DNA from: Viola odorata
Lineage: Eukaryota; Streptophyta; Magnoliopsida; Malpighiales; Violaceae
Assembly (NCBI GenBank): GCA_963691705.1
Contig: OY829541.1
Location: forward strand, 3,780,885-3,844,884
Reading direction: 5' to 3'
DNA length: 64,000 nt
The translations under genes were made by a program, and so were the position numbers. Below the pieces are notes generated by a model. The model made no database searches. It worked only from the letters and a program-made list of their open reading frames with translations, and had not been told where the DNA came from. Positions 1-11,012 of this stretch are shown here, in pieces. How positions within the stretch are numbered: position 1 is the first letter of the stretch; each line of letters opens with the position of its first letter.

Positions 1-541
1 GAGTTCAGTCAAGATAGTTGACATGCTATCATGGCACTTATCTTGTAAAAATGGTGCCAAATCCTTTATCCTGATAGATGCCTTTGGAGATTCCAAAAAA
101 CTGAGTAGGTCATCAAGAATGCTCTGACAGCGGCTGTCCACAGCATCTCTGATTCTACTAATCTCAGGACCAAAGTAAGCATTAAGACAAGTCTGGAAAT
201 CATTCTCTTCATGTGGCACCTTATGAGCTGAACCTAGGCCAGACTTCTTCAATTTGGGATCTATGAACCAAACCCCACCACCTGCAGAAGGTCTGTTTAA
301 GTATGCCTGGAAATCAATCAGTTCACCAGGAATATCCCCAACTGTTCTAATGGAGCCCTCCAAACTGACACTGGCCACTATATCCTCAAATCCTGAGTTG
401 ATAATCATTTTCATTCTTCGAACAAAAGCAAACTCAAATATCTCATCCCAAAGATCAGAATCATCTTCTAAAACCAGTTCACGGGTCCTACTCCAAGGCA
501 GCTCAATCTCCGAACCAAAGACACTCTGCTGCCACGTCATT
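1..541 (-). pseudogene. COG1: COG1 (conserved oligomeric Golgi complex subunit 1) exon, partial
   Basis: The minus strand reads open from about 541 to the window edge (about 180 codons). The reading contains [19 protein letters not shown], a stretch with DEIFE.AFVRRMK, then [18 protein letters not shown] and [20 protein letters not shown], which I recognise as the middle of plant COG1, a Vps51/67-family subunit of the COG tether that acts in retrograde vesicle traffic at the Golgi. A splice acceptor (CAG, about 533-545) lies at the 5' end of the open stretch. Upstream COG1 exons are not visible, so it is either an internal exon behind a long intron or a fragment; the rest lies outside the window. 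No stop interrupts what can be seen. The family call is from memory. Confidence 0.7.
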
Positions 542-1030
542 AAAATTATTTCTAAAATCTAGGTTAAAAAATGCAGTTGCTGCAGTATATTTGTTTTTGC
601 TAAGCTGCTGCATTAATTAACTAATAACAATTATAATTTATAGCTATATTGGTTGTGGTTGATTAAAAATAGAATTATTCACCTTTAACCCATTTGAATT
701 TGGAGAAAATATAAAATCATGTTGTAAGAATAATTAAAATTAAGACAAACAACAAGATGATGATAATAATAATAATAATAATAATTGGACAAAACATAAG
801 CGGCCGCAAAGGAAAACCCAAATTCCATTTCCATTCCATCGCAGAAATCATCACCGGACGAACACGATAAAAAAAGAAGAATAAATTATGATGCCAAAAT
901 GAAACACCCAGATCCTACAATCGGACCTCAATTTTGCAGAGATTAGAAGCTAAAACCCTAACCCACAGCAGACCCAATTGCCAATTTCCCGTAACAACAA
1001 TCAATTAGGGTTCCTAAGTTTATTAGATTA
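542..1030. other. AT-rich non-coding DNA with short (AAT)n run
   Basis: No gene is supported. It is AT-rich with an AAT trinucleotide run near 765-785. It may be intron or upstream flank of the minus-strand COG1 exon. A plant-like 5' leader composition (AAACCCTAA-type words) appears near 950-1040. Confidence 0.4.
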
Positions 1031-1075
1031 ATTAGGGTTTCGTTAAAATTGGGGAAAATAATTTAGAAAACTTAC

Positions 1076-1390
1076 CAAGAGGAGAGAGTCGTCGGAGGAG
1101 AAGCAACCCGGTGAGGGAGAGAGAGAGGAGGAGGCGGTGTCGTCGTCGGAGGAGGAGGCGGGGCCGGAGGAGGCGGGGCCGGAGGAGGAGGGTTTGCGTC
1201 GAATGTCGTCGGAGGGTTTGTCGGGTGAGGGTGGTGAGCTTTTTCTGGATTGGGATTATGGTAAGGAGAAGGGGCAATTTTTTCTGAACTGGATTATGTC
1301 TCCAAGTCTGTCGAGGAAGAGAGACTACTCGTAAGGAGAAGGAGCAATTTTTTTTTAATGACGTGGCAAAGAAGTACGGGCACTTCTTTT
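1076..1390 (-). other. Possible minus-strand leader exon with GTAAGT donor
   Basis: On the minus strand a CT-rich stretch (about 1340-1076) ends in a consensus splice donor (CTTG followed by GTAAGT, at about 1075). The low-complexity open frames on both strands (Arg/Leu-rich minus, Glu-rich plus) come from the GA/CT bias and are not convincing proteins. It could be the 5' leader exon of the COG1-bearing transcript, but nothing links the two directly. Confidence 0.25.
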
Positions 1391-1559
1391 TAGGGTCTGT
1401 TTGGCGTTCCGGTTCTGGTCCGAAAAGTGCTGTGGGAAAAGCACTTTTGCGCAAAGCAGTGTGCTGTTTGGTAAACATTTCTTAAAAGTGCTGTGAAAAA
1501 TGAGAAGTTGTTTTTGGTGTTTGGTAAACACTGCTTTTAGAACTATAGTGTTATTTATT

Positions 1560-2550
1560 TACATTATTTAATTCAATTTTTGTTTCTAAACAAATAATTG
1601 AACTATAATTTTCTAAAAGCTGCAATTTTAACCTTTTAACTATAAATGACACAATTTATTTCAAGCATTAAAATTAATATTTTTTAGTATATATATAAAT
1701 TATTTAAATCAATCTATTTCTTTAAATAAATAATTAACATTTTATTAAATAAAGTTAAATATTGAGCACTATTTTAAAATTTTACATATATAAAATCACA
1801 ATCATCTATTCATCATTATAATTTTAAAATTGAGTTACTTTTTTTATGTGAATATATCAATAATATTTTTTAAATTTTTTAAGAAATTAATGTAACATAT
1901 GAATTTCTACTTTGACTCTATGGTTCAATTATTAAAATACTTACTAAACATTTAAAATATTAGGATCTTATTTTTTATTTTAATATTGTCACTAACTAAT
2001 TGATATCCAATCTTACATTATGATATAGTTGGTATTTCTATTTTAGATTTATTAAAATGTTCAATATTTTTGAAATATATAATGGCACATATAATAAATA
2101 AAAAACTTGATGAATAATCACACACTTGCAAATAATTTCAATTCCATTTTCAGCACCAAAATAAAAATAAGTTATTTTAAAACAAACTGACCACTTTATC
2201 AATCCTCTATTATTTTACGTTTGCAATTCTGTTTGTTTTCTGACCCAACTTGCGAAATATTATTAAATACGTACCATGTATAAAACACGTGATTCATACA
2301 AAACTTTTATAACAAAATTGCTTCATCTGCTCATTGCAGATTGCTATTTAAGAACTGAAAGTTGTACATAATCCAAGCACGTGTTTTACTTCCACTGCTT
2401 GCAACAAAAGGCTAGCTACATTTTGCAGATTAATAAGCGAAATGAGTATCGAAAAATACAAAGTTAGAACACTCCTACTTGATAATATTTACTAACTCTG
2501 GTGGAATCTGGATGCATAAGGAAATGATGGTCAAACCAAGAATTGGCACA
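1560..2550. other. AT-rich non-coding DNA
   Basis: Very AT-rich sequence with no long reading frame and no recognised RNA gene. It lies downstream of the 3' end of the minus-strand dehydratase pseudogene. Confidence 0.5.
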
Positions 2551-2553
2551 ACA

Positions 2554-3469
2554 TTAGCTGGCAGCAGAACACATGTTTTGGACAGCTAGGCTTGGTAAAA
2601 CCGCAAGAGCCTCCCCGTCAATAACAATCTTGTCCTCCTTGAAACACTTGGTTGAGAATTTTGCTCTGAATTCCATAGTCAACATGAAAAGAGACAAAAG
2701 AAGAGCAAAGTGTTCAAAGTGCCTTACATGTATCTATTCTTGTTCTCTCTTATGCTAACAGATTCGACCTGACCGACAACTTCATCTCCAACATACACAG
2801 GCGCTCCTGGCTTTGGGAAACATATACAGCTCCTGGCTTTCAAATCTCAAACATTTGCAAAAATAAGAAAATCTCATCAAATATGTAGGATGAGATCAGT
2901 ACATGCAGTAGAATAGAACCCACTACCAACCCTTTATATTTTTCATTCTATTCATTTTAGATATGAGAAATGGTATGACACACCCAAGAGCTGGAAACTA
3001 CTTTAGGTTTGATCACACCCACTTACCTAACCAGGCTTGGTCTCAAGGAGTTATGAACTTCTATTTCCTTCTTTCCAAACAAACAAATGACAGTTTGGCC
3101 AAATCTATAGATGGTTGAACTAGTTCCCAGAAGTTAGTTCTAAGCTAGAAATGAAGAAAGAACATGTAAAGTATCGTGTGTCATGAAAAGGCAACTTACA
3201 CAATGGGATGCGATAATCCGAGGGAACAGGGCAGCAACAAGCATTCCGTGAACAAGTGGATCCTCAAATCCAGCACTGCGAGCAGTTTCAGCATCGAAAT
3301 GCAAAGGGTTCAAATCCTAGCTCACTTTTGAGTAATTAATCACATCTTCATTGGAGAATATTCTTGTGTGCTTTAAAATGTCTCCAGTTTTTAGCGTGCT
3401 TGGTGTTGTAGATGAGAACCGAATAGCAAAGGGAACCGTGCATGAAACCAATCTCTTGATAACCATCAT
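2554..3469 (-). pseudogene. HTD2-type 3-hydroxyacyl-thioester dehydratase (MaoC-like), broken
   Basis: Three minus-strand exons can be joined: 3469-3200 (starts at ATG ATG; donor GTAAGT), 2836-2728 (donor GTAAGG) and 2665-2554 (ends TAA). The pieces read DILKHTRIFSNEDVINYSKV, NPLHFDAETARSAGFEDPLV, GMLVAALFPRIIASH, and FSTKCFKEDKIVIDGEALAV. This matches the small plant mitochondrial hydroxyacyl-thioester dehydratase (hot-dog/MaoC fold, mitochondrial fatty-acid synthesis). Total length is about 163 codons, near the family size. It is broken: an in-frame TAG replaces the His expected just before the catalytic D-x-N-P-x-H motif (which is kept), and exon 2 has a frameshift with a few residues missing after YVSQS. 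Retained introns show a DNA-level copy rather than a processed one. Confidence 0.75.
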
Positions 3470-4300
3470 CGTGCAAAAGGGTATCTGGTAACAAAGTAAA
3501 GTGACGGATTTTTACAAGTTTTGCCAAATATACATTTCAAAATCAAGAACAATAATAATTTCTGTTGCTACCTGGCAATTTCTAACAAGCAATCTAACAA
3601 ACACGTCAAGTGTATAATGAGGCCAGGACATGCTAATTACCCCAAGTCAAATACTAATCAAGCAAATAAGTCAAACATCTCATATGCATTGTGGTGCTTT
3701 CCAACACTAAGGGTGTAATTAATAGACGAATCAAACAAAGGAGCAGCAACCAAATATGTCATTCAAAGGAGTAGAAATTACAAACACACAGATCACAACA
3801 ATGAAGTAAAATTAAAATCTTGATAAATGGGAGCTGCCAATGGCAAAGCTGAAAAATGCTACCTTGTTGCAGCAGAGAAGTTGGAATAGCGACGGAATCG
3901 AAGAAAGAGGAGGAGGACGCCGCTGGTGATGGAGGACGGCGGTGCGCTTGAGGACGCCGCTGGTGGTGGAGGACGCTGCTGGTGGTGTGAGGGTGAGGAT
4001 TATGATGAAAGTTGAGTATTGTCCTGTGAGGATTAAAGAAAGCAGAGGAGATGAGAGATGAGGTCGCGACCTAGGGTTTCTTTGCCCTCAATCGGTTCGG
4101 AGAAGAGGAGAGCGATGTGAGTGAGGGATGTTTGGGCGTAGCGAGAGAGAAGAGCGAAGAGAGGAAAGAATCAGCGTTTTTGTTTTTTATTTATACCTGG
4201 TTTATTTGTAATTAAGAAGAAAACCAGGGGACATTTTTGTCCAAAAATAATTGAATGCCAGCTTCCCGCATTCTTCAAATTGCCTCTATAAGCCACTGCT
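3470..4300 (-). other. Upstream flank of the dehydratase pseudogene
   Basis: No coding region is supported. A GA-rich stretch on the plus strand (about 3890-4180), CT-rich on the minus strand, has the composition of a plant 5' leader, with an intron-like AT-rich part between it and the pseudogene start at 3469. It includes several near-identical copies of a short GAGGACGCCGCTGGTG-type repeat (3915-3985). Confidence 0.35.
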
Positions 4301-4512
4301 GGGAGCATGGGCAGTGGCTTTTAGAGGGAAATTGTAAAGGTTGGAATAGAGCTTTTGAGAAGCTCTATTGCAAAGCTGGTTTACCAAACACCAATCCTTG
4401 AGAAGCTCTATTGCAAAAGTGCTTCTCCAAACCAAACCATAACCCCAAAGGGGTACTTAGACTACCAGCAAAGTAAATAATTGGAAGAAAAATCTTATGA
4501 ATTGCAATTTGA

Positions 4513-4572
4513 TGTGCAGAAAAGCTAGTTGAAGAGGAGCGGAAGTTTGATGTTGTGATTGCACTAGAGGTG
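4513..4572 (+). pseudogene. COQ3-like methyltransferase exon fragment
   Basis: The plus strand reads CAEKLVEEERKFDVVIALEV, closely resembling the segment just before the SAM-dependent methyltransferase motif of plant COQ3 (ubiquinone biosynthesis O-methyltransferase; typically followed by IEHV). The match stops after ALEV, where the sequence turns into non-coding DNA. A 20-codon match is suggestive, not proof. Confidence 0.45.
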
Positions 4573-4906
4573 TGTCCTTTCTCCTTTTATCTGTTGTTTC
4601 AGCCTCATGATGGGCGGAATGTTTCCTGTTCGGATTAGAATTTAATTTGTAATTCATTTTATGTGATGATGAAAGTGGGATTGAATGCAAACAAACCTTT
4701 GTTCAATTGAGTTGGAGTTCAGCATCCTGATTTTCTTCTGTCTCCGAGTAATGTGTCAAACAAATATAGCTTCTAGAATGAGTGAGTGAATCTTATTGGG
4801 CTTTGGTCTTTGTGGGATGGATTTAGTGACAAAGGGTATGGATTCCATGTAGCAATGCTTAGTCTACAGGGCTTATTGTTAGACTTTAATTCTACTTTAT
4901 CCATAG

Positions 4907-6095
4907 GGAGTCAGAAGAATTGGCTGAAGTTGAAGCAAAATTGGTTTGTATTTCTTTCTTATGACCTTTTCAAGGAAGTGAATTGTTTTTTTGGTATTAA
5001 TGAAATGAATTGTTTGTCATGCTGCTTTGGTTTTTCTACCAGGGTGCTGACTTCAAAGCTAACAAAGGAACAAGCAAAGAAGGTGGCAAGGTACAATAAT
5101 GATACTTTGCTTTTGCATTGCTTGAAAATGTTGACTATCTGATAGGAAATTAATTTCTCTATGTAAAACATTTTGTTTTATGGTTGTTTGGGTCCAAATG
5201 CTACTGGCATATCTACCTTTGGTTACTTCCGTTTGTATATATTACTCAATTCATGATAAAACCCATCAAATTAAAAGTTGCCTCATCTTGTAGTAGGAAG
5301 AACTTGCCCATGCACATCATTTTGTGGACAGTCATCAATCTATAGATATAATCATGACATGTGGAGTCATCAACAGTTCATTCCAAACATTATCTTTTTA
5401 TTCCACATTTAAGCTTTCTTTCAGGAAAGAGTAGGGAAATCTACAAGGTGTTCATTGGTTTGCATATCTTGATTTGAGAAATGATAGTCCATATCAATAT
5501 ATTACAAGCTTGCACTGGTAAGTATAAGGGCTAAAGCACCAGCTTTCTTTGTATATATCCTCTCTTTTCTTTCATGACTAGATATCGACTAAACTATTTT
5601 CATCAAGAAACCATGTCAAGACTTGCAGAATTTTGGAAATGGACCTAAAAGAAATTGATCAGCTAAGCTACTTTTTTCCATCTTATATCACCAGAACAAA
5701 AAGTGGTGAACATGTGCTGCAACTTTGATCAAACGTGTACTGCCACAACTTTTCTTTTCTTTTTTCAATTCTGATTCTATAACAGTACGCTTTTAAAAAG
5801 AAAAAAGATGAATAATTTATTACTTTTTTATATCATTCCCCATGCAAATGCAAGGATTTTTTAGAATTCCTGTAAAAAAATTCTTCAACTAAGTACACCA
5901 TTGTCACTGGTAGGTATTAACCATGAAAGGTGAAAGGTGAAAGCACAACATAGGAGTACTCGGTTCATTCCAAACATTATTTGCAGTTAAATATTTGTAG
6001 CTTTACTTGTTTCCTAATTGTCTTAGGTTGATGATGAGTTGAAAAAGAAGCAGAGGCCATTTCTCTCGCAGTTCTTCTCGCCTATATTATTGAAG
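4907..6095 (+). pseudogene. Unidentified three-exon gene fragment
   Basis: Three short blocks with canonical splice borders join in one frame: 4907-4943 (donor GTTTGT), 5043-5090 (acceptor CCAG, donor GTACAA) and 6027-6095 (acceptor TTAG, donor GTACCA). The joined product reads ESEELAEVEAKL, then GADFKANKGTSKEGGK, then VDDELKKKQRPFLSQFFSP and ILLK. I do not recognise the family. The in-phase joining and good splice sites argue for a real gene fragment. The introns (5091-6026 and the shorter one) hold only AT-rich DNA. Confidence 0.35.
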
Positions 6096-6362
6096 GTACC
6101 ATTGTGGTTTGTAAACTGTATTTTAATGCTCAAACATGTGATTCGTACCACTTACTTCATACCTGTTTCCTCAGGCATTTTCTATTCATTAGTATAAGCG
6201 ATGATAAGTATCATCTAAAGATAGTAGGATGCAGAAGAAAATTAAATAGAATCATTCATTATTGCACATATCAATTTGTCTTAAATTTAGCTATCACAAC
6301 AGGGATGTGTTTCGTTGCATCTCCATTGATAATATCTTTGTACATGTTTTGCAATAGACATT

Positions 6363-6701
6363 ATGACAACACAAGAGAAGGATGTCGGAAAAAGAGACTT
6401 AATGCGGGGGACAAAATGCATGGATGAAGTTTTAATTGACGCTCTTTGTGTTCGAAGACAGAAATGGTGCAAAAATTGATGGTGTTTTTACTACTCAAGG
6501 GCTGAATGATGTAGTTAAAGAAGTTCGTGAAAAAACAGGAGTTCTTGAAGTTGACAAGAAAAAGGTGAAAAACCGCATCAAGTCTATAAAAAAAAATTCA
6601 CACAATGCTATGATATTTTCAAGCATACAAGTGGTTTTTCTTGGAGTCCTATTACCAAAAAGTTTGATGCAGAGCCTGAGGTTTGGGAAAAATTAATCTA
6701 G
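6363..6701 (+). pseudogene. MYB/SANT-like (Harbinger-associated type) DNA-binding protein, frameshifted
   Basis: It starts MTTQEKDVGKRDLMRGTKCM and continues DEVLIDALCV; after a one-base frameshift near 6455 it reads NGAKIDGVFTTQGLNDVVKE and VREKTGVLEVDKKKVKNRIK. After a second one-base shift in the A/T run near 6597 the original frame would continue through a FSWSPITKKFDAEPEVWEKL block to a TAG at 6699-6701. This is the Myb/SANT-like domain (Myb_DNA-bind_3 type) found in plant trihelix-like proteins and in the accessory protein of PIF/Harbinger transposons. Two frameshifts make it a pseudogene. Confidence 0.65.
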
Positions 6702-6719
6702 GTAAAAACACATTTAAAT

Positions 6720-7734
6720 TTTAATCTTAGCATTTACAAACAAGGGAAGACTAGAGAGATGGAGTGGCATGGCAACCACTGTTGTGCTGTGCTGTGCCTG
6801 CATTAGGTGTCTGGTTGCTCCGATTTCAAGGGCGCACCGGATGAGGATGCACAACATCCATTGTGGTAGAGGCTGTTGGCCACCACTGAATCACTCACCA
6901 GTCCTACATCATCGTCAAGGTTGAGGGTACCCTTGATCTTCCTGTTCCTTGAGAGTGAAAAAATTCAAACAATCACGACAAACATATTTACCGAGAAACA
7001 TGTTCATATTCCATGCTGAAGAATTGATTGACCTTACATTTCTCAAGTCCCTGTTAATGGTTTCATGAGTTTGAATGTGCCGCATCTGTTGTTTTAAACA
7101 TGCTTTTGTTTGACATGATCCTAAGTTGGCCCAACAGTTTGCCTCCAATATGCAAATTTTTCTTTGTAAAAGTAACTTATCAATCTGAAAATTAAGCTGG
7201 ATTGTGTAAACTGGATGAACAAAAAAAAAATAGTTAATATAGTATAACTGAACTATTTGTTGAGGCAAAAGTACATGTTTAAGACAAAAACGAGCTAGTT
7301 TGTGGTAGTATCCTCTAGTTTTCAATCTATCATTGCCATTTCCTTTGATTTCAATCGATCATTACCATAATAAGGAAACCTTGATTCCCCCTTTTGCATC
7401 AATCTAACATTAGCTTCAAGCTCCAAGCTTCTTTGTTGATTGGTTGATAACTGTCTTCGTAGCAGCGCACGTTTGGTGTCACTCACCTTTTGGATATTTA
7501 TCTTCAAACTCGAACTTTTTATTTCTTTCTTTATGGGCACTGCCTTGTACTGATTGATGGTATCCTATTAACATAACTTTGATTTTCTGTCTCTCATTTT
7601 GTATAGATGGATGCTTTAATCTCAAATGGTGGAAGAAGCTACTATGCGTGTGTCGGAGAGAGCACTCAACCTTACCCTTCCAAAGATCTGACTGTTATCA
7701 ACAACCGCTTGAATGTGTATTTCCATACTCCCGA
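6720..7734. other. Unassigned DNA before the left inverted-repeat arm
   Basis: No gene is recognised. Open frames of 60-136 codons on the minus strand (about 6915-7540) have no motif I can identify. A plus-strand frame from 7607 runs across the boundary of the repeat arm at 7735, so it is not a coherent gene. Confidence 0.35.
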
Positions 7735-8828
7735 GGCCCAAAACCAGCGTGCCCAGCCTGCGCCTTCTCGCCCACAGCCCGCCTCCCTTTCACCTGGGCC
7801 CATTTTATTAAGTTCGGCCCACAACCCGCTCCCGCCTTATCCAGCCACCTCCCAAGCCGTGACTCCTCCCCTGCCGGCCCACCTGTACAACTTAGCCCAG
7901 CTATCCCCAACCCGTCATTTTGGTCCCGCCCAGCCCTCCTTTCTCTTCCCTCCACATGGGATCCTGACCCACAAGCGCTCACTTTAAATCCCCCACCACC
8001 CTGCACCTCATTTCCTCCCCTTTTGTCAACTTCTAATTGAACCTTTTTGTAACGGTCAAAATCAAAATGATGAGAATTCACTCGTATTATTTGAATGGAC
8101 ATGAAAGAAGCTTTTGGATAAATTCACTTGTAGCCCACACATCCAATTATTACCCGCAATCAACGGCCATATTCCACAAAACGTGAAATTAATGATCCAT
8201 TGGATTAATATTTTTTCATGATTAATTATTTCCTGCTCACCCTCAAATTCAAGACTGGGCAGGTGTATCTCTGTGGCTTGCATCTCGCCACTGATCCCCA
8301 TTCACACTCACCTCTTTATTTATTTATTTCATGCTTTTTATACAAATACTCTCATATGCATAAATATATAGATTTGTTAGAATTTAATATATCCCATTCT
8401 TTAATATCGTGGGTGCCCACTTTTTTATCGATGTGTTTTGTTTTTCAGAAACTAATTTTATTCGAATCGTGACAGAAAAATGAATAATTTTTTTAATACA
8501 GTTAGCAAGAATTGGAGACTTAAAATGGTGTTTGATGATCCTATTTAATAGCAACTTTTTTTTGGCTAATTGCCAAATTGAATATTTTTTTTATAAAAAA
8601 AAACATCTTTCTTTCATTTTTCATTAATTAAAAATTGAAATTAGCACAACAAATTAAAATTTTAGCATTTTTTTTCCTCGTACGATATTCTTTAAAAGAT
8701 TGACATGAATACCGAATTCAATTTTGGATTTAGATATGGATGTGGTTCTCTCCTCATAAATAGAAATAGAACTCTACTACTAATTCTTAATTTCTTCCAA
8801 TATTATTGTTGTGAAATCCTGTAGTAAA

Positions 8829-9922
8829 ATGAAAAGACAGGACTCTAAATTTAAAAACAAAATAAGTGAAAACTGAAAATACAAGACTCAATTTAACCTA
8901 AGTGTAGGTCCATGATACTTGTCTCTGCCACGCCAAAGAAAATAGGGAATTGGGAAAACAAAAAGGTCAAAAAGGTATGCATGTGAGTGCACTCAGGGGT
9001 GTTCATCGGTCGGTACGGTAATTTTTCGGTATAAAAATTTCAGTATTCGGTATACCGAATTAGAAAAATTAAATACCGTACCATAGTTTCTATTGATCGA
9101 TACCGTTACCATATTACCGAAATAATTTCGGTACGGTATTACGGTAATACCGAAAAATTATACAAATAAGTAAAAATAATAACTGTCATTAGCCTTCCTT
9201 TTAATTTAGGAATTCAACAAACACAACATACAACAACATGTAGTCTAGTTTTAACACAGACGCTAGCGGCATCGATGGATCTTAAATAGCAAAAGTATCT
9301 GGTGCATACGTACGTGCAGCTGGGACATTTTATTCATTCAACATTCAAGTACTGAAAAGGGAAACACAGAGAAGGCATGCTTGATATATAATACACATTA
9401 TGTATATGTATGTCACGAAGCATGTATAGCCTAAGTTAGTGGAGCAGAGGATATGGGCTTAATTTATATACATTAGCCTATATATCAAAACACAATTTCG
9501 GCAGGGTTTAAGTTGTATATATTAGCCTATTTATAAAAACACAATTTCGGCAGGTACGTTACCGTAATACCGTACCTGCAAATTTGGATACCATACCGTA
9601 CCGAATAAACTTTGTTCGGTAGTTCGGTATACCGAATAGTAAAAATTCTAAAAAAATACCGACCGAATAGAGTAAATTTTGGTACGGTATTACGGTAATT
9701 TCGGTTCGGTCGGTATTTGCACAACCCTACTCACGTGCACTCACATGGACTTGCCTTCTTTCAAGTTAAATTATTACCCCCTTGTCTGCTGCGAGAATAG
9801 AGAATAGGGGAATAGGGAAATAGGGAATTGGGAAAACAAAAAGGTCAAAAAGGTATGCATGTGAGTCCTGTATTTTCAGTTTTCACTTATTTTGTTTTTG
9901 AATTGAGTGTCCTGTCTTTTCA
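8829..9922. repeat. Inner inverted repeat (about 57-bp arms) flanking the MITE
   Basis: Blocks 8829-8888 and 9866-9922 are near-perfect reverse complements (AAAAGACAGGAC... against its complement), so this 1.1-kb stretch can form a stem-loop with the MITE in the loop. A separate direct repeat, AATAGGGAATTGGGAAAACA and the following bases to ATGCATGTGAGT, is present at 8941-8988 and 9818-9868. The whole arrangement is also present in each right-hand copy. Confidence 0.7.
8995..9734 (+). mobile_element. hAT-like MITE, 740 bp, copy 1
   Basis: It begins AGGGGTGTTCATCGGTCGG and ends with CCGACCG-type inverted words followed by CAACCCTACTCAC. It is flanked on both sides by the 8-bp word GTGCACTC (8987-8994 and 9735-9742), the target duplication length expected of hAT elements. 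The interior is full of the self-complementary word CGGTATACCG and has no transposase. The termini are not well matched to each other, so the exact tips are approximate. Confidence 0.6.
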
Positions 9923-10840
9923 TTTTTCACTTGTTTCAGTTTTCTCTACATACTCTTCCTACTACGTTCTTCTTCATTTTGTTCCTCTTACGTTCTTCTT
10001 CATTAATTTCTTTTTGGAAACATTTAATGACTTCTCTGCTTTTCCATATTCTCCTTAAATATTTCCAATTAAATATTTAAATGATTAATTTAAGAATCAT
10101 TTTCGGAACTTCATTTTGGTCATACTTGGGTTATATGAGTCAGACTAATTTAACAAAACTGCACATTAAGCATCCATATTCTTTTGTGTTCTTCAAACAG
10201 TCAAGGGCGTCTATCTCAGTGATTAAAAAAGCTCCATCTCCATCTCCAATCCCCTAGCCGACTCCTGGCTAGGCTTGCCTCTCCGGTGTGCCCACTGCTA
10301 CCGGAGAGTATCCAAACACCGATACACCCACTGTGGTCGGAGTGAAAATAGCCACCTACCTCAATCCCTCAACCCTCCGCCACATACCCCAGTTTCACCT
10401 CCACAACACCGCAATCCCTGCCTCATCACAGTTTCGCTGCTTTTCTTTACTTGCGTCCATCGCCGTTTTACTCCTCTATCCTCCTTTATTCTAAAATCAA
10501 GCCCCCCGTCACCTTTGATCCCGATCAGCCCCTGTCTCTCCTCCTCCCTCTTCCCTCCACCTAGCTTTCGTCTGAGCTTGCATTTTGAGGACAACTATCC
10601 CCTCTCCAACTTCATCCCATCCGCAACTGATCCCTTCTTATTTCCACCCCCACCGCAATCTCCTTGGCAGCTGCAAGTAAACCCATCAATTAAAAGTCAT
10701 TCTAGCCTCCTCATACCAAATCACCATCCACTCCATCCAACCCCTTCCACCTTTCCGACCTCCTTCTACAGGATCAAAGTCAAAGTCAAGGCTGCATCTC
10801 AGTGTTTCGGCAATAATTCAAAATTTTAGTTGTCAAAATT

Positions 10841-10980
10841 TATGGCCGACAAGCGTGGAGATTATTTCCACTATAGTCTACTTTTACCCTCTTTTTTTAG
10901 TCTCTAAGCTGTGGCCGACAAAAGTGGAGCATATTTCAATACTCCTTTTTTCAATTCTCTCTGTTTTGGAATCTCTTGTG
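10841..10980 (+). promoter_or_regulatory. Imperfect tandem repeat in LINE 5' UTR
   Basis: Two consecutive blocks of about 70 bp share TGGCCGACAA followed by GTGGAG and TATTTC with T-rich tails (10852-10910 and 10911-10980). Repeated units in a 5' UTR are common in LINE internal promoters; a promoter role is inferred from position only. Confidence 0.3.
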
Positions 10981-11012
10981 TTTTTATTATAAACAAAGAG
11001 GTCGGCCGCATC

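Larger units (their letters stand above)
1390..4440. mobile_element. Possible TIR element spanning the HTD2-like pseudogene (boundaries tentative)
   Basis: The left edge (about 1390-1550) and right edge (about 4290-4440) carry inverted, similar words typical of plant TIR transposon ends: GTTTGG near the tip, AGCACTTTTGC, and GTTTGGTAAAC, which recurs on the left side and once in inverted form near the right end. I could not find a clean target-site duplication, so the two ends may belong to different elements. If it is one element of about 3 kb, its cargo is the dehydratase pseudogene at 2554-3469. Confidence 0.3.

Noticed and set aside
254..562. 102-codon plus-strand ORF
   Set aside because: It is the antisense of the COG1 exon, whose minus-strand reading matches a known family.
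1032..1478. 148-codon minus ORF rich in Arg and Leu
   Set aside because: Runs from transposon-like terminal sequence through a CT-rich tract and past a good splice donor; no family resemblance.
7579..8102. Proline-rich ORFs over the GC-rich block (and copies at 51039-51310, 56294-56587, 61541-61853)
   Set aside because: Open in several frames on both strands because of base composition; frames cross the repeat border and are not conserved between copies as protein.
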